Below, piece by piece: positions 8,314 through 16,012 of a stretch of DNA of 39,441 bases; the first letter of the stretch is position 1; every line of letters starts with the position of its first letter. Source of the stretch: Thermoflexales bacterium (GTDB lineage: Bacteria > Chloroflexota > Anaerolineae > J036 > Brachytrichaceae); NCBI GenBank assembly GCA_025054635.1, contig JANWZM010000030.1:1-39441 (forward strand), given 5' to 3'. Below the pieces are notes generated by a model. That model was not told the DNA's origin. It was given only the letters and a program-made list of their open reading frames with translations, and did not search any database. The translations under genes were made by a program, and so were the position numbers.

Positions 8314-8477
8314 GGAAAGGACAGCTCCCGACGAAGACCTGCCCGATCTGCGGACGACCGTTTGAGTGGCGCAAGAAGTGGGCGCGCGACTGGGAGCGCG
8401 TGATTTACTGCAGTGAACGCTGCCAGCGCGAGGCGCGCCGCCGACGGGTTGCCTCGACCAGCGCCCAGTCAAGTTGA
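8301..8477 (+). CDS. DUF2256 family small zinc-finger-like protein
   Basis: A 58-residue protein. The pattern LPTKTCPICGRPFEWRKKW, then a WERVIYCSERC segment, is the DUF2256 signature: CPIC and CSERC give four cysteines that could bind zinc. The rest is strongly basic (REARRRR). Function in this family is unknown. The ATG at 8301 has a GGAG eight bases upstream; an alternative ATG at 8310 would overlap the preceding stop as ATGA and give 55 residues. The gene overlaps the secreted-protein gene by 13 bp, so the two are probably translated from one mRNA. Its stop directly abuts the stop of the convergent DUF952 gene. Confidence 0.85.
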   Translation: MARMRKGQLPTKTCPICGRPFEWRKKWARDWERVIYCSERCQREARRRRVASTSAQSS

Positions 8478-9017
8478 CTAGAGTTGCTTGCTGATCTCGT
8501 CGTCGAGCGCTGCCAGTCGCCCTTCGATCTGGTCCTTGACTCGTTTGAGCGCCTCAGCGAAGGCATCAGTTGCCTCAAGCAGCTCGTTTGCCAGCACGCT
8601 AGGGCTCTTTAAGCCGAGCGGGTTGTCCTGGGCGTTCAGCGCTGCTAGTCCCAAAAACGTTCCATCTGCACTGCGCACGGCTCGCCACACGCGGACGATA
8701 GCCTCGCGGTTGATTGGTCCATAGATGTGGGGAAACCTGGGCGCGACACCAGCCGTATCGCTGACCTCGACCTCTGGCGGCAGCCCAGGCATCGGCGCTT
8801 CCCAGCGCACCTCACTGGTCAGGCGAGCCGGGTCTATCTCGAGTGCGACGAACTCGCCAGGCAGGTGCTTGTAAAGCGCGTTTGCAATCTTGAGCAGCAA
8901 GCCCTCGCCCTCCGTCGCGTGGATGAACCCCTCTGACGCTAGGCTTGGCGCGACGTAGGGCTGATCGGCTGGTGCAGCCTCCCAGTCGGCGCGGGACAAA
9001 AGGTGTAGGAGGGTCAT
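8478..9017 (-). CDS. DUF952 domain protein with a C-terminal helical extension
   Basis: A 179-residue protein. Residues 1-110 match the DUF952 pattern: EGFIHATEGEG, LEIDPARLTSEVRWE, FPHIYGPINREAIVRV. DUF952 has an ADP-ribosyltransferase-like fold in known structures, but no activity is assigned (family knowledge). The last 70 residues (about 115-179) are extra: predicted helices with a charged C-terminal stretch ending LAALDDEISKQL, possibly a coiled coil. Its ATG overlaps the tatC stop as ATGA, so the two are translationally coupled. No functional link with TatC is known. Confidence 0.8.
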   Translation of the reverse strand: MTLLHLLSRADWEAAPADQPYVAPSLASEGFIHATEGEGLLLKIANALYKHLPGEFVALEIDPARLTSEVRWEAPMPGLPPEVEVSDTAGVAPRFPHIYGPINREAIVRVWRAVRSADGTFLGLAALNAQDNPLGLKSPSVLANELLEATDAFAEALKRVKDQIEGRLAALDDEISKQL

Positions 9018-9793
9018 GCTTCGCGCACCTTTTCCTCTGGGTCAAGCATGGCAGGGATCGTCGCGTTGCGCCGAGCTAGCGCTGCCAAGAAGATGCTGAA
9101 CAGGTAAAGCAACAGCAGCGGCAGCATGACGATGCTCATGTTGATCGGATCAGGGGTTGGCGTGATCAGCGCAGCCAGAAGTGCTATGATGATGATTGCC
9201 CAGCGCCACTGGCGGCGCAGCACGCGCGCGTTGATCACGTTTGCCTTTGCCAAGACGAAAACAATCAGCGGCATCTCGAACGCAACCCCCATCCAGAACA
9301 TCACCCCCGCTACAAAAGGAATGTAATCGTCTGGCGTCAGCGCAACCGTGAACACGCTGGGAAAGATGTTGGTCAGAAAGCTGATCGCTGCAGGCAGCAT
9401 CACAAAGAAGGCAAACGCCGCGCCGAGGAGAAACAAACCAAACCCGAACGGCAACCCAATCAGCACCCACCGCTTCTCATGTGGCAACAGCCCTGGGAAG
9501 ACAAACGCCAGAATCTGATACAAGATGAATGGCAGCGCCAGGATTGCACCCACGGTCACTGAAACTACAAACACGTTCGTCACCGGCGACAGCGGATTGG
9601 TGACTAGCAGTTGCTTCGACAGACCGTAGGGGCCGAGCAGGATCTTTAGAATCTGCTCCGACAGAAGCAGCCCAATCCCGACGCCGATTGCGAGCGCGAC
9701 CACGGACTTCAGCAGCCGGTCGCGCAGCTCGGCTAGGTGCTCCATTAGGGTCATGCCCTCATCCTCTGGAGGGGTCGCTGCTCTCTGCGCCAT
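9014..9793 (-). CDS. tatC: Sec-independent protein translocase subunit TatC
   Basis: TatC is the membrane receptor for twin-arginine signal peptides. The 259-residue protein has the conserved N-terminal MEHLAELRDRLL, six hydrophobic segments, and the FPGLLPHEKR loop characteristic of the family. A charged cytosolic tail ends EEKVREA. A client is present nearby: MsrP at 12955 carries a twin-arginine signal. No tatA or tatB gene is in the window. A TACACT box at 9803-9808 lies 9 nt before the ATG. DUF952 follows with a 4-bp overlap. Confidence 0.95.
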   Translation of the reverse strand: MAQRAATPPEDEGMTLMEHLAELRDRLLKSVVALAIGVGIGLLLSEQILKILLGPYGLSKQLLVTNPLSPVTNVFVVSVTVGAILALPFILYQILAFVFPGLLPHEKRWVLIGLPFGFGLFLLGAAFAFFVMLPAAISFLTNIFPSVFTVALTPDDYIPFVAGVMFWMGVAFEMPLIVFVLAKANVINARVLRRQWRWAIIIIALLAALITPTPDPINMSIVMLPLLLLYLFSIFLAALARRNATIPAMLDPEEKVREA

Positions 9794-9802
9794 CGTTACC
9801 CT

Positions 9803-9808
9803 AGTGTA
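9803..9808 (-). promoter_or_regulatory. -10 box of tatC
   Basis: TACACT on the minus strand (TGTACACT), 9 nt before the start codon; it sits inside a small 5-bp inverted repeat (ACCCT/AGGGT). Predicted leader about 2-3 nt. No convincing -35. Confidence 0.45.
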
Positions 9809-9920
9809 CAGGGTGGAACGCTTCTAGCCCACGCAAAATGCGCGTTCTAACCTTGGGGAACGAGTTCACCCTCACGCGGGTCGTCGTAGCAAGCAGCTTC
9901 CTAGGAGCAACGTGCGGTCG

Positions 9921-9958
9921 AAAAATCAACTCAGCGGAAGGGGATTCCGCTGAGTTGA
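9921..9958 (-). terminator. Intrinsic terminator downstream of mutS
   Basis: A perfect 14-bp stem, TCAACTCAGCGGAA (9926-9939) with its complement at 9945-9958, encloses a 5-nt loop. In the minus direction it is followed at once by TTTTT (9925-9921). It lies about 110 bp beyond the mutS stop and before tatC. The rest of the 9794-10065 spacer is rather A/T-rich and shows nothing else. Confidence 0.85.
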
Positions 9959-10065
9959 CCGTCCAAGAAGAGGTAGAGGTTGGAAGAAGCGCCTGCTACT
10001 GATCCTACATATGCTTTTTAAGCTGTTGTAAAGAAGCTCTTAACTTGGATTTGTTCTGTGGTCAC

Positions 10066-12645
10066 CTACCTTCCGTCTTCAGCGAGGCGCTTCAGCTCGT
10101 AGAGCGTCGTCAGCGCCTCTAGCGGGCTAAGCGCGTTCGGGTCAAGTGTCCTGAGCCGCTCTAGGGCAGGTGAAGGTTGAGCGAACAGCGGCAGTTGGTA
10201 AGGCTCGCTGTGCTCTCTGACGCTGGGGGGAGTGCGTCCGTTGCGCTCAAGGTCTTTGAGCACGTCCTGGGCGCGGTGGATCACCGCGGGGGGCAAGCCA
10301 GCGAGCTGGGCGACGTGAATCCCGTACGAGCGATCTGCGCCGCCAGGCACGACCTTGTGTAGGAAGACGACCTTGCCGCCCTCCTCGCTGACTGCAATCG
10401 TGTAGTTGCGCACATGCGGCAGTCGATCTGCAAGCTGAATCAGCTCGTGGTAGTGCGTCGCAAACAGGGCGAGCGCCTGGCGTTGGGGGTGGTTGTGCAG
10501 AAACTCGATCACCGCCCAAGCGATCGCCAAGCCGTCGTAGGTGCTTGTGCCGCGCCCGATCTCGTCGAGGATCACCAAGCTGCGCGGGGTGCAGTGATTG
10601 AGGATGTGCGCCGTCTCCAGCATCTCAACCATGAACGTGCTTTGCCCTGCAGCAAGCTCATCCTGGGCGCCGATGCGAGTGAAAATGCGATCCACGATGC
10701 ACAGGTCTGCCTCACGCGCAGGGACGAAGCTACCCATCTGCGCCATCAGCACGATCAGCGCGATTTGGCGCATGTAGCTGCTCTTGCCGCTCATGTTCGG
10801 GCCGGTGATCACCAGGATGCGCGCCTCGCGGTCGAGCTGGGCGTCGTTCGGGGTGAACGGGATCTCGCGCAGCAACTGTTCGATTACGGGATGGCGACCG
10901 TCGCGGATGAGGATGCGACCCTCAGCGTTGAAGCGCGGGCGCGCGTAGTTGTTGCGCACGGCAACCTCTGCTAATGCGGCTGCGACATCCAGTCGGGCAG
11001 TGGTGTAAGCAGCATCGTAAAGCGCACGCGCCCGCGACGCCAAAATCTGATTGATCTCCGCTAGCAGCCGGCGCTCGATCTCAGCGATCCGCTCATCGGC
11101 GTTCAAGATCAGCGTCTCATACTCTTTGAGCTTGGGGGTGATGTAGCGCTCGGCGTTGGTCAACGTTTGCTTGCGAATGTAGTCGCTCGGCACTAAGTCG
11201 CGGTTGGCGTGGGTGACCTCGATGTAGTAACCGAAGACCTTGTTGTAGCCGACCTTGAGCGACTTGATACCCGTGCGCTCGCGCTCGACCCGTTCCAGAT
11301 TAGCAACCCATGTCTTGGCGTCCCGCGCAGCCGCATGAACGCTGTCCAGCTCTTCGCTGTAGCCAGGCTTGATGAAGCCCTCGCTGCCTGCGTCCTCGCG
11401 GATCGCTGCTGTGATCAAGTCAACAACAGGCTGTAGGTCAACGACGGGCAACGCAGGGTCAACGCGGACGCAGAGTGGCACAAGGTGCTGCCACTGTTCC
11501 GCCGCTTTGCGCACGTTGAGCAGATCGCGTGGGGTGGCGATGCCGCTGACCACCCGCGAGGTTAGCCGCTCTAAGTCGGGCATGTGCTTGAGCCGCTCGC
11601 GGAGCTGGGCGCGCAGCAGCGCGTCGTTGACTAGCGCTTCAACGCGGTTTAAGCGTTGGTCAATTGCGGCTGGGTCGAGCAGGGGCTGGTTGATCCACGT
11701 CCGCAGCAGGCGTGCGCCCATTGGGGTCAGCGTCTCGTCGAGCACTCCCAACAGAGTAGGGGGCTTGCCCTTGCTCGTGCTAGGGCGCAGCGGCTCGACG
11801 AGCTCAAGGTTGCGTCGCGTGGTGGCGTCTAGCGCCATGAAGTGCGCTGTGCTGTATGTCTGCAGGCCAAGCAGTTGGCTGAGCGCAGCCGGCTGCGTCT
11901 CGCGCAAGTAGGCGAGGATCGCCCCAGCCGCGCTGATTGCAGCAGGCTTGTCCTCAACGCCGAACCCCTGCAGGGAAGCGACCTTGAAGTGATCCAGCAG
12001 CGCCTGCTGTGCAGTGCTCACCTCGAATCGCCAAGCGGCGTAAGGCGTTTGCGCGAACTGGCGCGTTTGGTTGGCTGCGTCCGCAGTCGCCAGAACAGGC
12101 TTGCCTTCTGGTTGGATCAGCTCGCGCGGCTGGATGCGCGCCAGCTCGCGTTCAAGCTCAACGGCGCTTCCCAGTTGGGTTGTACAGAACTCACCAGTGG
12201 TGATGTCGCAGTAGGCAAACCCAATCGGCTTGTCCTCGCTGAGTCGCACTGCTGCAGCCAAGTAGCTCGGGCGGCTTGCCTCGAGCATGCTCTCCTCGAC
12301 GACAGTGCCAGGGGTGATCACTCGGCGCACCTCGCGCGGCATCAGCCCGTTGACAGCTTCCGAGCCGATTTGCTCAGCGATTGCCACGCGGTAACCGCGC
12401 TCGATCAAGCGGGCGATGTAGCTCTCAACAGCGTGATGGGGCACCCCTGCCATCGGCACGCGCACATCTTTGGCGACAGGGCGAGAGGTCAGCACCACAT
12501 CAAGCTCGCGCGCGATCAGCTCAGCGTCTGCGTCAAACGTCTCGTAGAAGTCGCCCAAGCGGAAGAACAGAATGCAGTCCGCGTACTTGCGCTTCAGCTC
12601 AAGATACTGACGACGGATCGGCGAGACGTCAGCGGCTTCTGGCAT
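10066..12645 (-). CDS. mutS: DNA mismatch repair protein MutS
   Basis: Recognises base mismatches and small loops and starts methyl-independent repair with MutL. The 859-residue protein is full length for the family. The mismatch-probing Phe-X-Glu motif is FYE at 33-35. The Walker A is GPNMSGKS at 615-622, followed by the Walker B ILDEIGRGTSTYDG and the ATHYHEL switch. The tail has a short PLF stretch, resembling a beta-clamp-binding motif. The ATG at 12645 is chosen over an upstream start at 12684 because a TTGAGA-16-TACAAT promoter lies between them, 11 nt before the ATG. mutL is not in the window. Confidence 0.97.
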   Translation of the reverse strand: MPEAADVSPIRRQYLELKRKYADCILFFRLGDFYETFDADAELIARELDVVLTSRPVAKDVRVPMAGVPHHAVESYIARLIERGYRVAIAEQIGSEAVNGLMPREVRRVITPGTVVEESMLEASRPSYLAAAVRLSEDKPIGFAYCDITTGEFCTTQLGSAVELERELARIQPRELIQPEGKPVLATADAANQTRQFAQTPYAAWRFEVSTAQQALLDHFKVASLQGFGVEDKPAAISAAGAILAYLRETQPAALSQLLGLQTYSTAHFMALDATTRRNLELVEPLRPSTSKGKPPTLLGVLDETLTPMGARLLRTWINQPLLDPAAIDQRLNRVEALVNDALLRAQLRERLKHMPDLERLTSRVVSGIATPRDLLNVRKAAEQWQHLVPLCVRVDPALPVVDLQPVVDLITAAIREDAGSEGFIKPGYSEELDSVHAAARDAKTWVANLERVERERTGIKSLKVGYNKVFGYYIEVTHANRDLVPSDYIRKQTLTNAERYITPKLKEYETLILNADERIAEIERRLLAEINQILASRARALYDAAYTTARLDVAAALAEVAVRNNYARPRFNAEGRILIRDGRHPVIEQLLREIPFTPNDAQLDREARILVITGPNMSGKSSYMRQIALIVLMAQMGSFVPAREADLCIVDRIFTRIGAQDELAAGQSTFMVEMLETAHILNHCTPRSLVILDEIGRGTSTYDGLAIAWAVIEFLHNHPQRQALALFATHYHELIQLADRLPHVRNYTIAVSEEGGKVVFLHKVVPGGADRSYGIHVAQLAGLPPAVIHRAQDVLKDLERNGRTPPSVREHSEPYQLPLFAQPSPALERLRTLDPNALSPLEALTTLYELKRLAEDGR

Positions 12646-12656
12646 TGGCGGAGTGG

Positions 12657-12684
12657 ATTGTACTGACGAAAGCCCTGCTCTCAA
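12657..12684 (-). promoter_or_regulatory. Promoter of mutS
   Basis: A -35 TTGAGA (12684-12679), 16 bp, then -10 TACAAT (12662-12657), all on the minus strand. One of the best sigma-70-type matches in the window; it predicts a leader of about 5 nt. Confidence 0.7.
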
Positions 12685-12732
12685 CAGGGGGAGTTCCAGG
12701 GCTCGAATACACGGTGCGTGGGTGTTGTCCTG

Positions 12733-12812
12733 CTCTCACCTCTGCGCCCCTCTCCCTGAGGAGGGGATGGGGGTGAGGGCGGTGTGACACGGTACTCGTG
12801 TAGTCACTCCCA
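12733..12812 (+). repeat. Dispersed palindromic element, copy B
   Basis: Contains CTCACCTCTGCGC, a C/T-rich arm, a GAGG turn and the core at 12763-12780 that is identical to copy A. The two arms are complementary enough to form a long imperfect hairpin. No open reading frame or terminal target duplication was recognised. Confidence 0.65.
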
Positions 12813-12941
12813 ACAGGGGTGACCGCGCCCGAGATACGCGACGTAGGTTCTCTACCCTACACCTGTCCCTTCTGTATCATAGGCTTAGGGCGGCTATGAC
12901 CTCACCTGCCTACCTCTTATCCCCTCGTAATCCGGTTTCGG

Positions 12942-12947
12942 TAGCAT
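12942..12947 (+). promoter_or_regulatory. -10 box of msrPQ
   Basis: TAGCAT, 7 nt before the ATG at 12955, so the start codon would be at or next to the first transcribed base. No clear -35. Confidence 0.4.
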
Positions 12948-12954
12948 TCCCCGT

Positions 12955-13908
12955 ATGAAGTTGGAGAAGATTCGCCCGTCCGAGATCACGCCGGAGCACG
13001 TTTACCTTTCCCGCCGGCGTGTTCTACGGATCGGCGCTTTGGCGCTTGGCACAGCAGCGCTCTCAGCGTGCGGCTTGCCCTCACCGTCACCCGAGCCGAC
13101 GCAGACTAACCCGCGCGTGCCGAAGGATCTGCCCACTGACAAACGCGACGAGTTCGGTGACCCTGCCAACCGCTGGGAGGAGATCACCAACTACAACAAC
13201 TTCTACGAATTCACCATGGACAAGCAGGAGGTTGCCCGCCTGGCGCAAAACTTCAAGACCTCACCCTGGACAGTTACCGTCGGTGGCTTGGTCAATCGCC
13301 CGCGCACGTATGACTTGGACGACCTACGCAAGTTCGGTGAGGAGGAGCGGATTTACCGCCTGCGCTGCGTCGAGGGCTGGTCTATGGTGATCCCCTGGCT
13401 TGGCTTCCCGCTGCACAAGCTCCTGCGCGAGGTCGAGCCACTCTCAAAGGCGCGTTACGTGCGCTTTGAGTCGCTGTTCGACCCCGACCAAATGCCTGGT
13501 CAGCGTCTGTCCTTCTACCCCTGGCCGTACGCCGAAGGGCTGCGCTTGGACGAGGCGATGCACGACCTGACGTTGCTGGTGACTGGTCTATACGGGCATC
13601 CACTGCCGCCGCAGAACGGCGCGCCAGTCCGACTGGCAGTGCCGTGGAAGTACGGCTTCAAGAGCATCAAGTCAATCGTGCGGATTGATCTTGTTGAGGA
13701 GCAGCCTGCCACGCTGTGGAACACTGTTGCGCCGCACGAGTACGGGTTCTACTCGAACGTCAACCCAAACAAGCCGCACCCGCGCTGGTCGCAGGCGACC
13801 GAGCGGCGCATCGGTGAGCCAGGACGTCGCCGCACGCTGATGTTCAACGGGTACGAGCGCCAAGTCGCTGCCTTGTACGCGGGCATGGACTTGATGAAGA
13901 ACTACTGA
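12955..13908 (+). CDS. msrP: Protein-methionine-sulfoxide reductase, molybdopterin catalytic subunit MsrP
   Basis: MsrP (formerly YedY) reduces methionine sulfoxide in extracytoplasmic proteins with a molybdenum cofactor. The 317-residue protein has a twin-arginine signal (LSRRRVLRIGALALG, residues 18-32) that ends in a lipobox-like LSAC with Cys39. This predicts a Tat-exported lipoprotein rather than a freely soluble enzyme. The sulfite-oxidase fold follows: RLRCVEGWSM puts the molybdenum-ligand Cys at 138, and VPWKYGFKSIKSI and the C-terminal FNGYERQVAALYAGMDLMKNY are typical of MsrP. Its TGA overlaps the msrQ ATG by one base (TGATG). The TatC gene lies 3 kb away. Confidence 0.93.
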   Translation: MKLEKIRPSEITPEHVYLSRRRVLRIGALALGTAALSACGLPSPSPEPTQTNPRVPKDLPTDKRDEFGDPANRWEEITNYNNFYEFTMDKQEVARLAQNFKTSPWTVTVGGLVNRPRTYDLDDLRKFGEEERIYRLRCVEGWSMVIPWLGFPLHKLLREVEPLSKARYVRFESLFDPDQMPGQRLSFYPWPYAEGLRLDEAMHDLTLLVTGLYGHPLPPQNGAPVRLAVPWKYGFKSIKSIVRIDLVEEQPATLWNTVAPHEYGFYSNVNPNKPHPRWSQATERRIGEPGRRRTLMFNGYERQVAALYAGMDLMKNY

Positions 13909-14585
13909 TGCGCGTTTGGCTTCGCGCTCACGGGCTGCAAGCCCTAGTGCATATCGGCGCGCTGATCCCGCTGGGGGTCATGATCGCCGATTATGCGCAG
14001 GACAGGCTGACGGTCAACCCGATCCAGGAATTGACGCTGCGCACGGGCAAGGTCGCTTTGGTGCTTTTGGTGTTGTCGTTGGCGTGCACGCCGTTGAACA
14101 CGCTGTTTGGTTTTCGCGGCGCGCTGCGCGTGCGCCGCGCGTTAGGACTGTACGGCTTTCTGTATGTCGTGCTGCACCTGCTCGTGTTCACCGTGCTGGA
14201 CTACGTTGGCGATCTGGCGTTGATCGTGCAGACGGTGCTGGAGAAGTATTACATCGTGGCTGGGCTGGCTGCATTTGTGCTGCTTGTGCCGCTGGCGGTG
14301 ACCTCAACGCGGGGGTGGCAGCGGCGATTGGGTCAGCGCTGGCGCGCGCTGCACCGTCTGGTTTACCTTGCGGTCCCTCTAGCCGTGCTGCACTTTGCGC
14401 TGCTGGTCAAGTCTCTGGTTGGGCGACCTGAGCCGCTGCTGTGGGGCGCGTTGGTGCTGGGGCTGCTTGCCTTGCGCATCCCGGCTGTTCGTCGCGCTGT
14501 AGCCCGCTGGCGCGACCGAGTGCGGCACACAACAAGCGAGTGGCGAGTGGCAAACCGCAAATGGCGAATGGCAAATAGCAAATAG
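13908..14585 (+). CDS. msrQ: MsrQ, heme-binding membrane subunit of the MsrPQ system
   Basis: MsrQ passes electrons through the membrane to MsrP. The 225-residue protein has about six hydrophobic helices of the ferric-reductase-like fold, with conserved His residues in LVHIG, VVLHLLVF, ALHRLVYL and VLHFAL as likely heme b ligands. It is coupled to msrP by TGATG. The last 17 residues (SEWRVANRKWRMANSK) are encoded by a tandem array of 7-bp units (14536-14584) that supplies the stop codon. This tail is probably a repeat-derived extension, not part of the family fold. Confidence 0.9.
   Translation: MRVWLRAHGLQALVHIGALIPLGVMIADYAQDRLTVNPIQELTLRTGKVALVLLVLSLACTPLNTLFGFRGALRVRRALGLYGFLYVVLHLLVFTVLDYVGDLALIVQTVLEKYYIVAGLAAFVLLVPLAVTSTRGWQRRLGQRWRALHRLVYLAVPLAVLHFALLVKSLVGRPEPLLWGALVLGLLALRIPAVRRAVARWRDRVRHTTSEWRVANRKWRMANSK
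14536..14584 (+). repeat. Seven tandem 7-bp units at the 3' end of msrQ
   Basis: Units in order: GCGAGTG, GCGAGTG, GCAAACC, GCAAATG, GCGAATG, GCAAATA, GCAAATA. Seven is not a multiple of three, so copy-number change would shift the frame and alter the C-terminus of MsrQ. Confidence 0.85.
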
Positions 14586-14631
14586 CGCAGTTGGGCTCAC
14601 CCTTGCGCCCCTACCTTCTGCTATCGGTTGG

Positions 14632-14637
14632 TACAAT
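14632..14637 (+). promoter_or_regulatory. -10 box of the second methyltransferase gene
   Basis: TACAAT (in TGGTACAAT), 17 nt before the ATG at 14655; predicted leader about 10-11 nt. No clear -35. Confidence 0.45.
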
Positions 14638-14654
14638 TCGGGCGTCAGCCGTGC

Positions 14655-15449
14655 ATGACTGCGCCCGCTGAGTACCGCCTGCCGCCGAATCACGACTTCC
14701 TCTGGGCGCACCTAGCTGAGCTGCCTTACTTTCGCGCGTTGCTGCGCGCGACTGAAGCACGTTTCTACCAAGACCTGCCAATCGCGCCGCCGGTGCTTGA
14801 CCTTGGCTCGGGCGACGGCAGCTTTGCTGCGCAAGCCTTTGCTCAGCCACTTGACGTTGGACTCGACCCGTGGCGCGCGCCGCTGTGGGAGTCGCGCGCA
14901 CGCAAGGCGCACCGCCTGCTTGTGCTGGCGGATGGTGGGCACTTGCCGTTCGCTGATGCCTCGTTTCAAACCGTCGTCAGCAACTCAGTTTTGGAGCATA
15001 TCCCGCATTTGGATGCTGTTTTGGCAGAATGTCATCGTGTGCTCAAGCCTGGGGGATACCTGTTGTTCTGTGCCCCGTCCGAGCATTTCACCGATTGGCT
15101 GATTGGGGGCTACTTGTTTGGCAGCCAGTATCGGCGATGGTTTAACCGCATTGCACGCCACTATCACTGCGACAGCCCAGCGCAGTGGGAAGCGCGCCTG
15201 ACCCGCGCAGGCATGTCGCTGGAACGTTGGTGGTATTACTTCTCCCCGCGCGCACTGCAGGCGCTCGAGCTTGGACACTATCTTGGTGTGCCTAACCTGA
15301 TCACGAAGAAGCTGCTTGGGCGCTGGGTGCTCTTTCCATCGCAGCGCAACCCGGTCTTACGGCTGCTGCATGCGCTGCTTAAGCCGCTCCACAATGAGCC
15401 GTTGCCCAACGTCGGGGCATACCTGTTTGGGGTCGCACGACGAGCTTGA
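14655..15449 (+). CDS. Class I SAM-dependent methyltransferase
   Basis: A 264-residue Methyltransf_11-type enzyme of unknown substrate. Motif I is the clean SAM loop LDLGSGDGSFAAQ (about residues 44-56); the ribose-binding acidic residue is in VGLDPWR; motif IV is FQTVVSNSVLEHIPHLDAVL; then RVLKPGGYLLFCAPSEHF. The C-terminal 110 residues carry many Trp, Tyr and His (HYHCDSPAQW, RWWYYFSP). Enzymes of this shape often act in cell-surface glycan or lipid pathways, but nothing nearby fixes the substrate. The ATG at 14655 follows a TACAAT box; a possible TTG at 14628 would lie before that box and is rejected. Confidence 0.85.
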   Translation: MTAPAEYRLPPNHDFLWAHLAELPYFRALLRATEARFYQDLPIAPPVLDLGSGDGSFAAQAFAQPLDVGLDPWRAPLWESRARKAHRLLVLADGGHLPFADASFQTVVSNSVLEHIPHLDAVLAECHRVLKPGGYLLFCAPSEHFTDWLIGGYLFGSQYRRWFNRIARHYHCDSPAQWEARLTRAGMSLERWWYYFSPRALQALELGHYLGVPNLITKKLLGRWVLFPSQRNPVLRLLHALLKPLHNEPLPNVGAYLFGVARRA

Positions 15450-15539
15450 GTGAGCTCCACAGTTGGCGGGCGAAGATTGCCCAATCCCCACGGGCAAACG
15501 ACACAGACGGCACATGCAGACCTGCACAACCTGATATAC

Positions 15540-15580
15540 CATCTCTGTGAAGACGGGTTTCAAGCTGCACAACAGAGATG
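15540..15580 (+). promoter_or_regulatory. Hairpin in the leader of the YbjN-like gene
   Basis: CATCTCTGT (15540-15548) and its exact complement ACAGAGATG (15572-15580) enclose a 23-nt loop, ending 17 nt before the start codon. A weak TATACC -10-like box lies just upstream (15535-15540). A role in regulation is only a guess. Confidence 0.3.
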
Positions 15581-15597
15581 CGGGCTGACTGGGAGCA

Positions 15598-16002
15598 ATG
15601 AGTGGTGAAGCGGAACTCTACGTAAGTCACCTCACCGAAGAGGGTTACCAACCAACTGTGGACGCGGATGGAGATGTCGTGTTCAAGCACGAAGGGCTCA
15701 CCTACTACATTGACATAGACACAAATGACGAGAGCTTCTTCCGTCTTGTTTGCCCAAACTTCTGGAGCATTGACAGCCCAGAGGAACTGCTACGGGCTCT
15801 TTTGGCTGCCAACTACGTCACCCGAAAGATGAAGGTCGCAAAGGTGTACGTGCACAACGACGGAAAGGATGTTTCGGCAAGCATTGAGATATTCCTAGCA
15901 CAACCAGAGCATTTCAAGGCGGTCTTTCGCAGGTCGCTGTCCGCACTGCAATCTAGCATCAGTAACTTCAGGTCAAGAATGGTCGGCGGCGGTTCTCTGT
16001 GA
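15598..16002 (+). CDS. YbjN domain-containing protein
   Basis: A 134-residue soluble protein. The beta-strand-rich first half (YVSHLTEEGYQPTVDADGDVVFKHEGLTYYIDID), the middle LLRALLAANYVTRKMKVAKVYV and the strand ASIEIFLAQPEHFKAVFRRSLSALQS follow the YbjN / type III secretion chaperone-like fold. Function is unknown; such proteins are often called sensory or chaperone-like. The start has a GGGAG ribosome binding site. Base composition is visibly less GC-rich than the neighbours. It is convergent with ftsA (stops 10 bp apart) and occupies the place where ftsZ usually sits. Confidence 0.7.
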   Translation: MSGEAELYVSHLTEEGYQPTVDADGDVVFKHEGLTYYIDIDTNDESFFRLVCPNFWSIDSPEELLRALLAANYVTRKMKVAKVYVHNDGKDVSASIEIFLAQPEHFKAVFRRSLSALQSSISNFRSRMVGGGSL

Positions 16003-16012
16003 GGTCAGGACG

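Larger units (their letters stand above)
12685..12954. other. Spacer between mutS and msrP
   Basis: No gene. It holds copy B of the dispersed palindromic element (12733-12812), a short GTAGG/CCTAC inverted repeat near 12842-12861 and the msrP -10 box. Confidence 0.6.
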
